Assembly (NCBI GenBank): GCA_900540305.1
Contig: UQFL01000078.1
Location: 1-6,981, forward strand
Origin: an uncultured Oscillospiraceae bacterium
GTDB taxonomy: Bacteria; Bacillota; Clostridia; Oscillospirales; Acutalibacteraceae
Reading direction: 5' to 3'
DNA length: 6,981 nucleotides
The translations under genes were made by a program, and so were the position numbers. The number at the start of each line of letters is the position of its first letter. Position 1 is the first letter of the stretch. Below, piece by piece: positions 1 to 6,126 of this stretch. Below the pieces are notes generated by a model, which did no database searches, was not told the origin of the DNA, and saw nothing but the letters and a program-made list of their open reading frames with translations.

Positions 1-441
1 AAATATAACACTCCCGATTACGAAATGCTCATGGGAGAAGGTTGCGACCTGGCGGTGGAATCTACCATGATTTTGCATAATCCCGAGGTAAAGGAGAAGC
101 TCGAGGAATTGGGCATAAAGGTCGTGATAGAACGATCCAGTTATGAGACTCATCCTCTGGGCAGAACAGAATGGGTCAAGCTCTACGGAGTTCTGCTGGA
201 CAGGCAGGAAGAAGCAGAAAAAGCTTTTGAAGAAGAAGCCAAAGAATTAGAAAAAAATGATGTAATATTTTGCCCAAAATGTCATAGTACTAATGTTTTT
301 TATGACAGAAAAAAATTCAGCGTTAAAAGAGCAGTAGTTGGAGGAGTTTTATTTGCTGGCGTTGGAGCTATTGCAGGTGGACTCACCTCCAAAAAAATAG
401 ACTTCAAGTGTTTATCTTGCGGCCATAAATGGACTAAATAA
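1..441 (+). CDS. Partial chimeric frame: ABC-transporter binding-protein fragment joined to a zinc-ribbon protein
   Basis: The frame is open from base 1, so the 5' end is missing; it ends with TAA at 439-441 (146 codons visible). The first ~80 codons resemble the middle of an iron-siderophore/cobalamin binding protein (Peripla_BP_2 type): an acidic-Cys-Asp 'EGCDLAVESTMI' stretch, then 'ERSSYETHPLGRTEWVKLYG'. Such proteins bind ligand outside the membrane and run to 300 or more residues, but here the similarity stops abruptly. From about 240 the protein becomes CPKC, a basic FSVKR stretch, a Gly/Ala-rich hydrophobic segment that could enter a membrane, and a second CLSCGHKW pair. This is a two-CxxC zinc ribbon of a kind often seen next to phage or element integrases. 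GC drops from about 46% (1-240) to about 32% (241-441). It is therefore either a recombination-born fusion or an assembly join. The zinc-ribbon half is likely real; the fusion is doubtful. No separate start for the zinc-ribbon part is visible. Confidence 0.6.
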   Translation, partial: KYNTPDYEMLMGEGCDLAVESTMILHNPEVKEKLEELGIKVVIERSSYETHPLGRTEWVKLYGVLLDRQEEAEKAFEEEAKELEKNDVIFCPKCHSTNVFYDRKKFSVKRAVVGGVLFAGVGAIAGGLTSKKIDFKCLSCGHKWTK

Positions 442-484
442 AAAAAGTCCCCTGACTATTGACGCAGCCAAGGGAGCATAAATA

Positions 485-532
485 GTAGGACTGTGTGATA
501 CAGTACTACCCCACAAATAGAATTGTATCACA
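485..532 (+). other. Overlapping, mutually exclusive hairpins in the integrase leader
   Basis: Hairpin A pairs 485-488 with 506-509 and 490-494 with 500-504 (GTAG/CTAC and ACTGT/ACAGT, one g-a mismatch, 5-base loop). Hairpin B pairs TGTGATACA (494-502) with TGTATCACA (524-532), extendable by two pairs inward. Both use bases 494-504, so they cannot form together. Hairpin B ends one base before the terminator stem at 534. This is the arrangement of an attenuator or riboregulator, but it could equally be a palindromic protein-binding site for an excisionase or repressor. The rest of 442-601 shows no gene. A TTGACG at 459-464 resembles a -35 box but has no convincing -10 at the proper distance. 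Confidence 0.45.
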
Positions 533-533
533 G

Positions 534-565
534 CCCTGCTAAAAAATCAAGCAGGGTATTTTTAT
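534..565 (+). terminator. Probable intrinsic terminator or attenuator upstream of the integrase
   Basis: CCCTGCT (534-540) pairs perfectly with AGCAGGG (550-556) around a 9-base A-rich loop and is followed by TATTTTTAT. It could end transcription of the upstream zinc-ribbon gene. It could also condition read-through into the integrase, whose start is 46 bases downstream. Confidence 0.6.
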
Positions 566-601
566 GTCCTTTTATAAGCATACATAAAAAGGAGCGATAC
601 A

Positions 602-1633
602 ATGAAATTAGCAAACGGTTATGGCAGTATAACAAAATTACAAGGTAAACGCCGCAATCCATATATGGTTAGAGTAACAACAGGTTGGCAAAACGGCAAA
701 CAACTTAGAACAATATTAGGTTATTACTCTTCATATACAAAAGCACTTGACGCACTTTCCGAATACAACCGTGAACCTTATGATGTTCAAAGTATAAAGT
801 TTACATTTTCTGACATTTACAATCGTTGGATTGAAACGGATGCTTTTGATAAACTATCTGACAGTGCAAAAAAAGGCTATAAATCAGCCTATAAAAAATA
901 TTCAAAGCTTTATAATAAGCCTTTTGTAAACATTAAAATAGCAGATTTGCAGCGTTGCATTGACGAAAATACAAGCGGTTATGTTTCTAACAGAGAAATG
1001 AAAAATCTTGCAAGCAAAATGTATCAATATTGCATGCTTCAAGAAATTATAAAGGAAAATAAATCCTTACTGCTTGATGTAGGTTCGCCGAAAACAACAG
1101 CAAAAGAAAAAGTACCTTATTCGGATGAAGAAATTGATAAACTTTGGCAAAACACTGATGATGATACTGTAAAACTTATCTTGATTTATATTTATACCGG
1201 AGTTAGATGTAATGAATTGTTAATGCTTCAAAAACAACATCTACATCTTGATGAACAGTATTTTGAAATTGTGAAAAGTAAAACTGTATCAGGTATTAGG
1301 CTTGTACCTATTGCCGATGTAATTGTTCCATTCTTCAAATATTTTTCAGAGAGGTCAAAAAGCAATTGGGTATTCACTGGGGAAAAAGGCTGTAGATTGC
1401 AAGATACTTGGTATAGAAAATTACAATCAAGTGCATTAAAGGCATTAAATATGCAACACACTACCCATGAAGCAAGGCACACTTGTATTACGCAGTTGAC
1501 TGTTCATAATGTTAACGAAAGCGTGATAAAGGAAATCGTAGGACATAAAGCAGCTCAATCGTTTACTGAAAGAGTTTATACACACATTTATATGAAAACA
1601 AAAATTGAAGCAGTAAATAAAATACATACATAA
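602..1633 (+). CDS. Tyrosine site-specific recombinase (integrase) of an ssrA-targeting element
   Basis: A 343-residue integrase, the usual size for the lambda/Tn916-type family; it would cut and rejoin element and chromosome DNA through a 3'-phosphotyrosine. Residues 1-60 (GYGSI, RRNPYMVRVT, GYYSSYTKA) form an AP2-like arm-DNA-binding domain, about 66-165 a core-binding helical domain, and 170-343 the catalytic domain. The catalytic set appears complete: Arg202 in TGVRCNEL, Lys227 in KSKTVSG, His289 and Arg292 in HEARH, His315 in VGHK, and nucleophile Tyr326 in RVYTHIY. The ATG at 602 follows AAAGGAG (588-594) by 7 bases. The gene is AT-richer than the dnaX cluster, fitting foreign origin. 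It faces the 3' end of ssrA with only repeats and terminators between, which points to ssrA as its insertion site. No excisionase gene is visible next to it. Confidence 0.95.
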   Translation: MKLANGYGSITKLQGKRRNPYMVRVTTGWQNGKQLRTILGYYSSYTKALDALSEYNREPYDVQSIKFTFSDIYNRWIETDAFDKLSDSAKKGYKSAYKKYSKLYNKPFVNIKIADLQRCIDENTSGYVSNREMKNLASKMYQYCMLQEIIKENKSLLLDVGSPKTTAKEKVPYSDEEIDKLWQNTDDDTVKLILIYIYTGVRCNELLMLQKQHLHLDEQYFEIVKSKTVSGIRLVPIADVIVPFFKYFSERSKSNWVFTGEKGCRLQDTWYRKLQSSALKALNMQHTTHEARHTCITQLTVHNVNESVIKEIVGHKAAQSFTERVYTHIYMKTKIEAVNKIHT

Positions 1634-1637
1634 TAGA

Positions 1638-1669
1638 AAAAGGGGGCGGTTTAATCACCGCCCCCTTTT
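1638..1669. terminator. Strong bidirectional terminator after the integrase
   Basis: GGGGGCGGT (1642-1650) pairs perfectly with ACCGCCCCC (1657-1665) around a 6-base loop. Flanking AAAA and TTTT (1638-1641, 1666-1669) extend the stem and give a U-run in both directions. It starts 5 bases after the integrase stop and also blocks any read-through from ssrA into the integrase antisense strand. Confidence 0.9.
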
Positions 1670-1683
1670 GTTTAAATGTAAAT

Positions 1684-1716
1684 GTTACCTACTTGTTACC
1701 TACTTGTTACCTACTT
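1684..1716 (+). repeat. Three perfect tandem copies of an 11-bp repeat, likely integrase arm-type sites
   Basis: GTTACCTACTT occurs back to back at 1684-1694, 1695-1705 and 1706-1716, in phase with about one DNA helical turn. The block lies between the integrase and the ssrA 3' end. In lambda- and Tn916-type systems the N-terminal integrase domain binds short direct repeats in this position. The repeats are seen directly; binding is inferred. Confidence 0.8.
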
Positions 1717-1718
1717 AA

Positions 1719-1748
1719 TAGTTCAAAATAGTCTTGTGTAGTTCAAAA
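1719..1748 (+). repeat. 10-bp direct repeat pair near the element edge
   Basis: TAGTTCAAAA occurs at 1719-1728 and 1739-1748, exactly 20 bp apart start to start (about two helical turns). The pair sits between the 11-bp arm repeats and the ssrA terminator. It may bind an accessory factor such as an excisionase; nothing in the sequence proves this. Confidence 0.5.
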
Positions 1749-1751
1749 AGT

Positions 1752-1790
1752 CAAGAAAAAAGCCCGCATAACAAGTTTTATGTGGGCTTT
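1752..1790 (-). terminator. Intrinsic terminator of the ssrA transcript
   Basis: On the minus strand AAAGCCC (1790-1784) pairs with GGGCTTT (1765-1759). The stem continues through a G-U pair and five further pairs to a 6-base loop at 1772-1777, followed by TTTTTTCTT. It begins 6 bases after the tmRNA 3' CCA. If the island is inserted exactly in ssrA, this terminator may be element-borne and replace the original one. Confidence 0.85.
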
Positions 1791-1796
1791 AATGTA

Positions 1797-1830
1797 TGGT
1801 GGAGATGGCGGTAATCGAAACCGCGTCCTG
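1797..1830. other. Putative attachment site core in the ssrA 3' end
   Basis: This is the tmRNA T-arm and acceptor 3' strand, the part of tRNA-like genes most used by tyrosine recombinases as an attachment core. An integrase gene and arm-like repeats lie on its 3' side, and the tmRNA remains intact, as expected when the element restores the 3' end. No second copy of this stretch occurs in the window, so the exact crossover segment and the far end cannot be set. Confidence 0.5.
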
Positions 1831-2025
1831 AAATCATTCATTGGGGCTTTCTACATGCTTAGTTTGTTATTTGGAAATTCCCCTCACGAAACGGCAGCAA
1901 ACAGCCTTTTCGCTACGGTAGGTTTTGATACCTGACGGGAGCCGAACCGCTCTCCCGTTCATGTTCGCCGCTACACGACGCCTGTTCCGAAGCCGCGGCA
2001 CTCAACGGACAGACGAAAGCTGCAC

Positions 2026-2058
2026 TTACGCAGCTAAAGCTACTGATTTATTATTGTC
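2026..2058 (-). other. tmRNA-encoded proteolysis tag frame
   Basis: The codons GAC AAT AAT AAA TCA GTA GCT TTA GCT GCG TAA encode DNNKSVALAA. The preceding alanine comes from the charged tmRNA itself. The ALAA end is the standard ClpXP-type recognition terminus. The frame stays open further upstream, so the resume codon rests on comparison with known tmRNAs. Confidence 0.8.
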
Positions 2059-2153
2059 AGTTAATTTTAAGGTGTTACTTTTAAAGCGGCGCAACTCCGC
2101 TGCATGCTTACCCGAAATCCCTATCCCAGTCGAAATCCTTTCATCCCCATATA

Positions 2154-2621
2154 TCAATAGCGCTCTTTTAATTCACGCTCTATTGTTCTTTGGGCGTCTC
2201 TCTGAGCGGCAACATCACGCTTATCGTGAAGCTTTTTACCCTTGCAAAGTCCTATTTGAAGCTTTGCTCTGCCGTTTTTAATATATAGTTCCAGCGGTAT
2301 AATACTAAGACCCTGCTGCTGATTTTGACCGAACAGCTTCATAATCTCCTTTTTATGGAGCAAAAGTTTTTTCTTTCTCATAGGGTCTCGGTTGAAAATA
2401 TTGCCGTGCTCATAAGGCGAAATATGCATACCTATTGCAAACATTTCTCCGTTATCCACACTGCAAAATGAATCCTTGAGATTAACTCTGCCGTTTCGGA
2501 TAGATTTAATCTCAGTTCCGTAAAGCTCTATTCCAGCCTCATAGGTTTCAAGCACGAAATAATCGTGATAGGCCTTTTTATTTCTTGCTATAACCTGAAA
2601 ATTTTCATTCTGATTTTTCAA
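2154..2621 (-). CDS. smpB: SsrA-binding protein SmpB
   Basis: A small basic protein of 155 residues that binds the tRNA-like part of tmRNA and mimics the missing anticodon arm in the ribosomal A site. Family marks are NKKAYHDYFVLETYEAGI at the N-terminus, GTEIKSIRNGRVNLKDS, the loop RDPMRKKKLLLHKKEI, and the tail KGKKLHDKRDVAAQRD, which enters the decoding channel. The start is a TTG (2621-2619), chosen because AGGAG at 2635-2631 lies 9 bases upstream and because the family start aligns there; no ATG fits. It follows recR by 20 bases and is followed by ssrA after 5 bases, so the protein and its RNA partner are probably made from one transcript. Confidence 0.97.
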   Translation of the reverse strand: MKNQNENFQVIARNKKAYHDYFVLETYEAGIELYGTEIKSIRNGRVNLKDSFCSVDNGEMFAIGMHISPYEHGNIFNRDPMRKKKLLLHKKEIMKLFGQNQQQGLSIIPLELYIKNGRAKLQIGLCKGKKLHDKRDVAAQRDAQRTIERELKERY

Positions 2622-2641
2622 AGCCTATCACTCCTTTCGTG

Positions 2642-3241
2642 TTATATAAGGCTTCTGCCCTCAAGCGCACGGGACAGCGTAACCTCGTCCGCATATTCAA
2701 GGTCTGCACCTACGGGCACTCCGTAAGCAAGCCTTGAAACGGTGATACCCATTGGCTTTAACAATCGGCTGATATACATAGCCGTAGCCTCGCCCTCAAC
2801 GGTTGGATTAGTTGCCATAATTACCTCTTCAACAACGCCGTCATTAAGCCTTGCAAGAAGCTCTTTGATTTTAATCTGGTCGGGTCCCACATTATCCATG
2901 GGCGATATTGCGCCGTGGAGAACATGGTATGTTCCGTTATATTCGTGTGTGCGCTCTATTGCCGCAACATCACGAGGGTCTTCAACAACGCAGATAACGC
3001 TTTTATCCCTCGTTTCGCTTTTGCAGATAGGGCACAGCTCGTCATCCGCCAAATCACAGCAGATTTTACACTGTCTTATTTTAGTATGAGCGTCAGTTAT
3101 CGCATTGGCAAAACTTCTCGCCTCTTCATCACTTAAACCCAGCACATAAAAAGCCATACGCTGGGCGGTTTTATGCCCTATGCCCTGCATTCGCTCAAAC
3201 TGGTCTATCAAATTCTGAAGAGGAGCTAAATTATAAGCCAT
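2642..3241 (-). CDS. recR: Recombination mediator protein RecR
   Basis: RecR (199 residues, the usual length) works with RecO, and with RecF at gaps, to load RecA on SSB-coated single-stranded DNA. Visible parts in order: a helix-hairpin-helix near 18-31 (MQGIGHKTAQRMAF), a four-cysteine zinc finger C58-x2-C61 and C70-x2-C73, a Toprim domain from VICVVEDPRD (about 82-91) with Glu149 in NPTVEGE, and the C-terminal YGVPVGADLEYADEVTL segment that helps form the clamp. The ATG at 3241 is preceded by GAGGGGTG (about 3255-3248). It is 21 bases after ybaB, in the conserved dnaX-ybaB-recR order, so co-transcription is very likely. Confidence 0.98.
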   Translation of the reverse strand: MAYNLAPLQNLIDQFERMQGIGHKTAQRMAFYVLGLSDEEARSFANAITDAHTKIRQCKICCDLADDELCPICKSETRDKSVICVVEDPRDVAAIERTHEYNGTYHVLHGAISPMDNVGPDQIKIKELLARLNDGVVEEVIMATNPTVEGEATAMYISRLLKPMGITVSRLAYGVPVGADLEYADEVTLSRALEGRSLI

Positions 3242-3262
3242 AATTCACACCCCTCGGTAAAA

Positions 3263-3607
3263 TTAAAGTCCGGGGATATTGAGCCCGCCTGTTACGGCTG
3301 AAAGCTCTTTTTCCTCTTCATCGTCAATTTTACGCATTGCCTCATTGAGAGCGGCAATGAGCATATCTTCAAGCATTTCAACATCCTCGGGGTCTACAAC
3401 CTCGGGATTGATGCCGATTGCTTTAACCTCATGCTTGCCGTTTACGGTAACCTCTACCATTCCGCCGCCTGAAGAAACAACATATTCCTTTTCCTCAAGC
3501 TCCGCTTTTTTCTTTTCAATATTTTCCTGCATCTGCTGAGCCTGCTTTAACATTGCCTGCATATTCTGCGGGCCGCCGCCCATACCTTTAGGTAATCTTG
3601 CTTTCAT
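3263..3607 (-). CDS. ybaB: YbaB/EbfC-family nucleoid-associated DNA-binding protein
   Basis: A 114-residue member of the YbaB/EbfC family: small dimers with a tweezer-like fold that bind DNA and associate with the nucleoid. The N-terminus is a Met/Gln/Lys-rich amphipathic helix (about 14-45). The conserved core follows: VVSSGGGMVEVTVNGKHEV (about 43-61), then INPEVVDPEDVEMLEDM, and a final helix. The ATG at 3607 has AAAGGAG at 3620-3614, 6 bases upstream. That Shine-Dalgarno overlaps the dnaX stop codon (3621-3619), so the two genes are probably translationally coupled. Its exact role beside dnaX and recR is not settled in the literature I know. Confidence 0.96.
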   Translation of the reverse strand: MKARLPKGMGGGPQNMQAMLKQAQQMQENIEKKKAELEEKEYVVSSGGGMVEVTVNGKHEVKAIGINPEVVDPEDVEMLEDMLIAALNEAMRKIDDEEEKELSAVTGGLNIPGL

Positions 3608-3618
3608 AGTGTTCTCCT

Positions 3619-5361
3619 TTAATCAAATTTTATATCAACATTTCCCTGCGCCTTTGAAATAAGATCCTCAAGAGGGTCTTTTTTCTCGGCGTTTTCTTCT
3701 TTATGTTTAATAAGACCGAGCTTATAAGCCTTTCCCGTAACCTCCATTACTGCCTGTCTGATAGCCTTGGCGTGTGTAGGGATTTTTATAAACTCTTTGA
3801 TAGTTTGATTTTTGGCGTCAATAAGAAAATGGTCGCCGTCTATATATCCGCTTGAGCCCATGAGAACTCCGTGAAGCGCAATATCCTTGCTGTGAATCTC
3901 GTCCATAAAATCAGGCCATCTGTCAAACGGTACTCTGCCGCCTGTGCTTGCCTGAACAGGAGCCTGTTTTTGCGGTTCGGGAACTTCTTTGCCTGCAAAC
4001 GGCGGTACATCATTTGCCGCGAAGTCATTTTCAGCAGGCTGAGGCTGAACATTTTCGTTATTTATTTCATTATTGTTTGCACTCTCTGCAACTTCTTTTT
4101 GAGGCGCTGTTTGAACAGGCTGCTGTACATTCTCAATCGAATTAACAGGCATTTCAGCTTGTCTTATCGGCGTAGGTTCGGGTGCGCTTTGTACCGCCTG
4201 CGGCTGAACGGCAACACCTCGGCTGACTGCTTTTTCAAGCGATGAAAGCCTTGACAAAACGGAATCGAGCGATTTTTCAAGTTTCGGCTCGCAAAGCTTT
4301 ATAAAGCTCATTTCCATTTCTATTCTCGGGTTTGCGCCGCCTTTGATTTTAACAAGCGTATCCTGAAACAAATCAAGAGCGTAAATTATATTAGGCAAAG
4401 TATATTTCTGCGCACTTTCAAGTATTGATGAATATTCATCATCCGTGCAGATAATAAGTTCTCTGCTCTTTTTAACTGTTTTAACTATCAGGAAATTCCT
4501 GTAATGGTTTATCATTTCTATGCACAGGCGTTCCATATCGTAGCTGTTCTGATGAAGCTCGCTTATAATATCGAGCGCCCTGCCGCTGTTTTTCTCACTC
4601 ACGGCGTCTGAAAGCATATAGAGCGATTCCCTGCCTGCAATTCCCGCAACTTCTGAAACAAGTGTTTCATCTATTGTCTTGTTTCTGCCTGCGCACTGGT
4701 CAAGAATCGAGAGAGCGTCTCTCATACCGCCGTCCGCAATTCGAGCAATAAGAATTGCCGCTTCGTCCGTAAGCTGCATATTCTCATACCCTGCAACCTC
4801 TTTGAGTCTTACAGCCATTGTTTCAGGCTGAATACGCTTGAAATCAAAACGCTGACATCTTGAAAGAATAGTGGCAGGAAGCTTATGAACTTCCGTAGTT
4901 GCAAGAATAAATATAACATGTGCGGGAGGTTCTTCAAGAGTTTTAAGAAGAGCATTAAACGCTCCTGTTGAGAGCATATGCACCTCGTCTATAATATAAA
5001 CTCTGTATTTTCCCCTTGTGGGCGTGTAGTTTGCCTCTTCCCTGAGATCTCTGATATTGTCTACACCGTTATTTGATGCGGCGTCAATCTCAACAACATC
5101 ATAAATTGTGCCTGCGTCAAGACCTTTACAGACCTCGCACTCATTACACGGCTCGCCGTTTTGGCTGTTTTCACAGTTAACTGCCTTTGCAAGAATTTTT
5201 GCGCAGGTAGTTTTTCCCGTTCCTCGTGAGCCTGTAAATAAATACGCATGGGATATGCGGTTTTCCTTTATTTCGTTTAAAAGGGTTGAAGTAACATGCT
5301 CCTGCCCGTAAACATCCGAAAACACTTTCGGTCTGTATTTTCTGTAAAGAACCTGATACAT
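3619..5361 (-). CDS. dnaX: DNA polymerase III subunit gamma/tau
   Basis: A 580-residue clamp-loader ATPase that opens and loads the beta clamp and ties polymerase to the replisome. From the start: YRKYRP, Walker A GSRGTGKTT (44-52), zinc-binding C63, C72, C75, C78, Walker B IIDEVHML (123-130), sensor 1 ATTE (154-157), SRC finger (167-169), sensor 2 GGMRDALS (211-218), collar domain to about 390, a Pro/Gln/Asn-rich linker (about 390-473), then a tau-type C-terminal domain ending in KFD. I start at the ATG at 5361 because it gives the family N-terminus MYQVLYRKYRPKVF and AAGGGTGAG (5373-5365) lies just before it. The frame stays open to 5493, but that stretch is the SRP RNA gene. No clear A-rich slippery site for a short gamma form was seen. 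Confidence 0.98.
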   Translation of the reverse strand: MYQVLYRKYRPKVFSDVYGQEHVTSTLLNEIKENRISHAYLFTGSRGTGKTTCAKILAKAVNCENSQNGEPCNECEVCKGLDAGTIYDVVEIDAASNNGVDNIRDLREEANYTPTRGKYRVYIIDEVHMLSTGAFNALLKTLEEPPAHVIFILATTEVHKLPATILSRCQRFDFKRIQPETMAVRLKEVAGYENMQLTDEAAILIARIADGGMRDALSILDQCAGRNKTIDETLVSEVAGIAGRESLYMLSDAVSEKNSGRALDIISELHQNSYDMERLCIEMINHYRNFLIVKTVKKSRELIICTDDEYSSILESAQKYTLPNIIYALDLFQDTLVKIKGGANPRIEMEMSFIKLCEPKLEKSLDSVLSRLSSLEKAVSRGVAVQPQAVQSAPEPTPIRQAEMPVNSIENVQQPVQTAPQKEVAESANNNEINNENVQPQPAENDFAANDVPPFAGKEVPEPQKQAPVQASTGGRVPFDRWPDFMDEIHSKDIALHGVLMGSSGYIDGDHFLIDAKNQTIKEFIKIPTHAKAIRQAVMEVTGKAYKLGLIKHKEENAEKKDPLEDLISKAQGNVDIKFD

Positions 5362-5409
5362 AAACTCACCCTTTCCCAATACCGAGCATAAAAATACGGT
5401 TACATCTTT

Positions 5410-5522
5410 AGCGTAACGTACAGACTTGTCTGCGGCGCACAGAATAATCCACTTATTGCTGCTCGGTTCCCCGCCTGACAAGGTTCGTAGCATCCCGTCG
5501 CACAGGGCCCATACGCTACGCT
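5410..5522 (-). ncRNA. ffs: Signal recognition particle RNA, small bacterial type (4.5S-like)
   Basis: This RNA binds Ffh and FtsY to direct ribosomes with membrane or secreted proteins to the translocon. The apical domain IV is recognisable: CTTGTCAGG on one side, a GGAA tetraloop (5470-5467) closed by CGG/CCG, and AGCAGCAATAAG on the other. The ends close with about 14 pairs, AGCGTAGCGTATGG (5522-5509) against CTGTACGTTACGCT (5423-5410), with G-U pairs. No Alu domain is present, so it is the short form of about 113 nt; the ends may be off by a few bases. It lies 48 bases before dnaX, the same neighbourhood as scr-dnaX in Bacillus. Confidence 0.92.
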
Positions 5523-5548
5523 AAAAATGCAACCGCTGTTCAATTGCA
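5523..5548 (-). other. Small hairpin and U-run at the 5' leader of the SRP RNA
   Basis: TGCAAT (5548-5543) can pair with GTTGCA (5533-5528) around a 9-base loop, followed by TTTTT just before the mature SRP RNA. The predicted transcript starts within or just before this hairpin. It could be a processing signal or simply spacer; the 6-pair stem is weak as a terminator. Confidence 0.35.
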
Positions 5549-5553
5549 TATAT

Positions 5554-5582
5554 ATTATATACTAAAATTATTCCGAAATCAA
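5554..5582 (-). promoter_or_regulatory. Consensus sigma-A promoter of the ffs-dnaX-recR-smpB-ssrA cluster
   Basis: On the minus strand TTGATT (5582-5577), a 17-base spacer and a perfect TATAAT (5559-5554). Transcription would start near 5547, about 25 bases before the mature SRP RNA. The -35 box lies inside the last codons of the upstream flavin-reductase gene, so there is no room for a terminator between them. Confidence 0.85.
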
Positions 5583-6074
5583 TACCTTTTCTATTTCTCC
5601 GAAATACATATAATGCATATCGCCGTCAGCATACCATTTCGTCATAATTTCATCATCTGTAAAACCTTTTTCGTCAAGGTAAACGCAGGCGTCTTTTTTA
5701 CAGATAATAACGATGCGTGCCTCTTTAAAATAAGGAGCTTTATCGTCATAAACGGGTGTTAAACCTGTTTCTTTTACTTTATCAATATCTCTGCCGCTTT
5801 TTGCGCCGCATATTCCAAGGGCAGTTTTATAAGCGTCATCAAAAAAGCAAAGCGAAAAATAATTTTCCTTATCAAGCAGAGTTTTTGTATATCTGCTTTT
5901 TCTTACATACACGGTAACCATGTCCTTGCCCCAGAGTTCACCTACTCCGCCCCAAGAAACCGTCATGGGATTGCAAGAATTTTTGTTCTTATCCTCTGCG
6001 GTGAGAAGCGCCCAGTCGTTGCTGATAAGCTTAACGGGACTTTCCTTTAAATCTCTTATATTAATTTCTTTCAT
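5568..6074 (-). CDS. Flavin reductase-like / flavoredoxin-family FMN-binding protein
   Basis: A cytoplasmic protein of 168 residues in the flavin-reductase-like split-barrel family, which binds FMN and passes electrons; the true partner is unknown. Family marks are NPMTVSWGGVGELWGKDMVTVYVRKSRYT, an FMN-binding type core, followed by FSLCFFDDAYKTALGICGAKSGRDIDKVKETGL. There is no signal peptide. A GTG at 6083 would lengthen the protein by three residues, but it lies only 2 bases from the AAAGG (6090-6086), whereas the ATG at 6074 is 11 bases away, so I take the ATG. It has its own promoters and stops just before the ffs promoter. Confidence 0.9.
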   Translation of the reverse strand: MKEINIRDLKESPVKLISNDWALLTAEDKNKNSCNPMTVSWGGVGELWGKDMVTVYVRKSRYTKTLLDKENYFSLCFFDDAYKTALGICGAKSGRDIDKVKETGLTPVYDDKAPYFKEARIVIICKKDACVYLDEKGFTDDEIMTKWYADGDMHYMYFGEIEKVLISE

Positions 6075-6126
6075 ATTCTTCACAGCCTTTCAGTTGAAGA
6101 TAATAAAACTTAATCATTAAATAGAT

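Larger units (their letters stand above)
1797..2148 (-). ncRNA. ssrA: tmRNA (10Sa RNA), one-piece
   Basis: This RNA rescues stalled ribosomes: charged with alanine, it enters the A site with SmpB and supplies a short frame for a degradation tag. The 5' end GGGGATG (2148-2142) pairs with CATCTCC (1807-1801), one G-U included. A T-arm GCGGT/ACCGC with a TTCGATT loop lies at 1808-1824, and CCA is encoded at 1799-1797. About 352 nt is a normal length. The resume codon is best read as GAC at 2058-2056 after AAATTAACT, by analogy with the Bacillus tmRNA layout. The tag is then (A)DNNKSVALAA, stop TAA at 2028-2026. The 5' end is 5 bases after the smpB stop, and no separate promoter is obvious, so it is probably processed from the operon transcript. 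Confidence 0.96.

Noticed and set aside
1228..1627. Minus-strand frames under the integrase
   Set aside because: They are shadows of the catalytic domain; no Shine-Dalgarno or protein motif supports them.
1684..1716. Possible CRISPR array
   Set aside because: The repeats are 11 bp and directly adjacent with no spacers; the position fits integrase arm sites instead.
2071..2076. ACC or AAC as tmRNA resume codon after AGTAAC
   Set aside because: It would give an unusually long tag. The AAATTAACT before GAC at 2058-2056 matches the Bacillus-type arrangement and yields a normal 11-residue tag.
1925..2281. Plus-strand open frame of 118 codons
   Set aside because: It lies across the tmRNA and the end of smpB on the opposite strand; its sequence is explained by those genes.
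3871..4245. Plus-strand open frame inside dnaX
   Set aside because: It is antisense to the low-complexity Pro/Gln linker of dnaX, with no recognisable protein features.
5362..5493. N-terminal extension of dnaX by 44 codons
   Set aside because: It overlaps the SRP RNA, and the family N-terminus MYQVLYRKYRP starts at 5361 with a Shine-Dalgarno.
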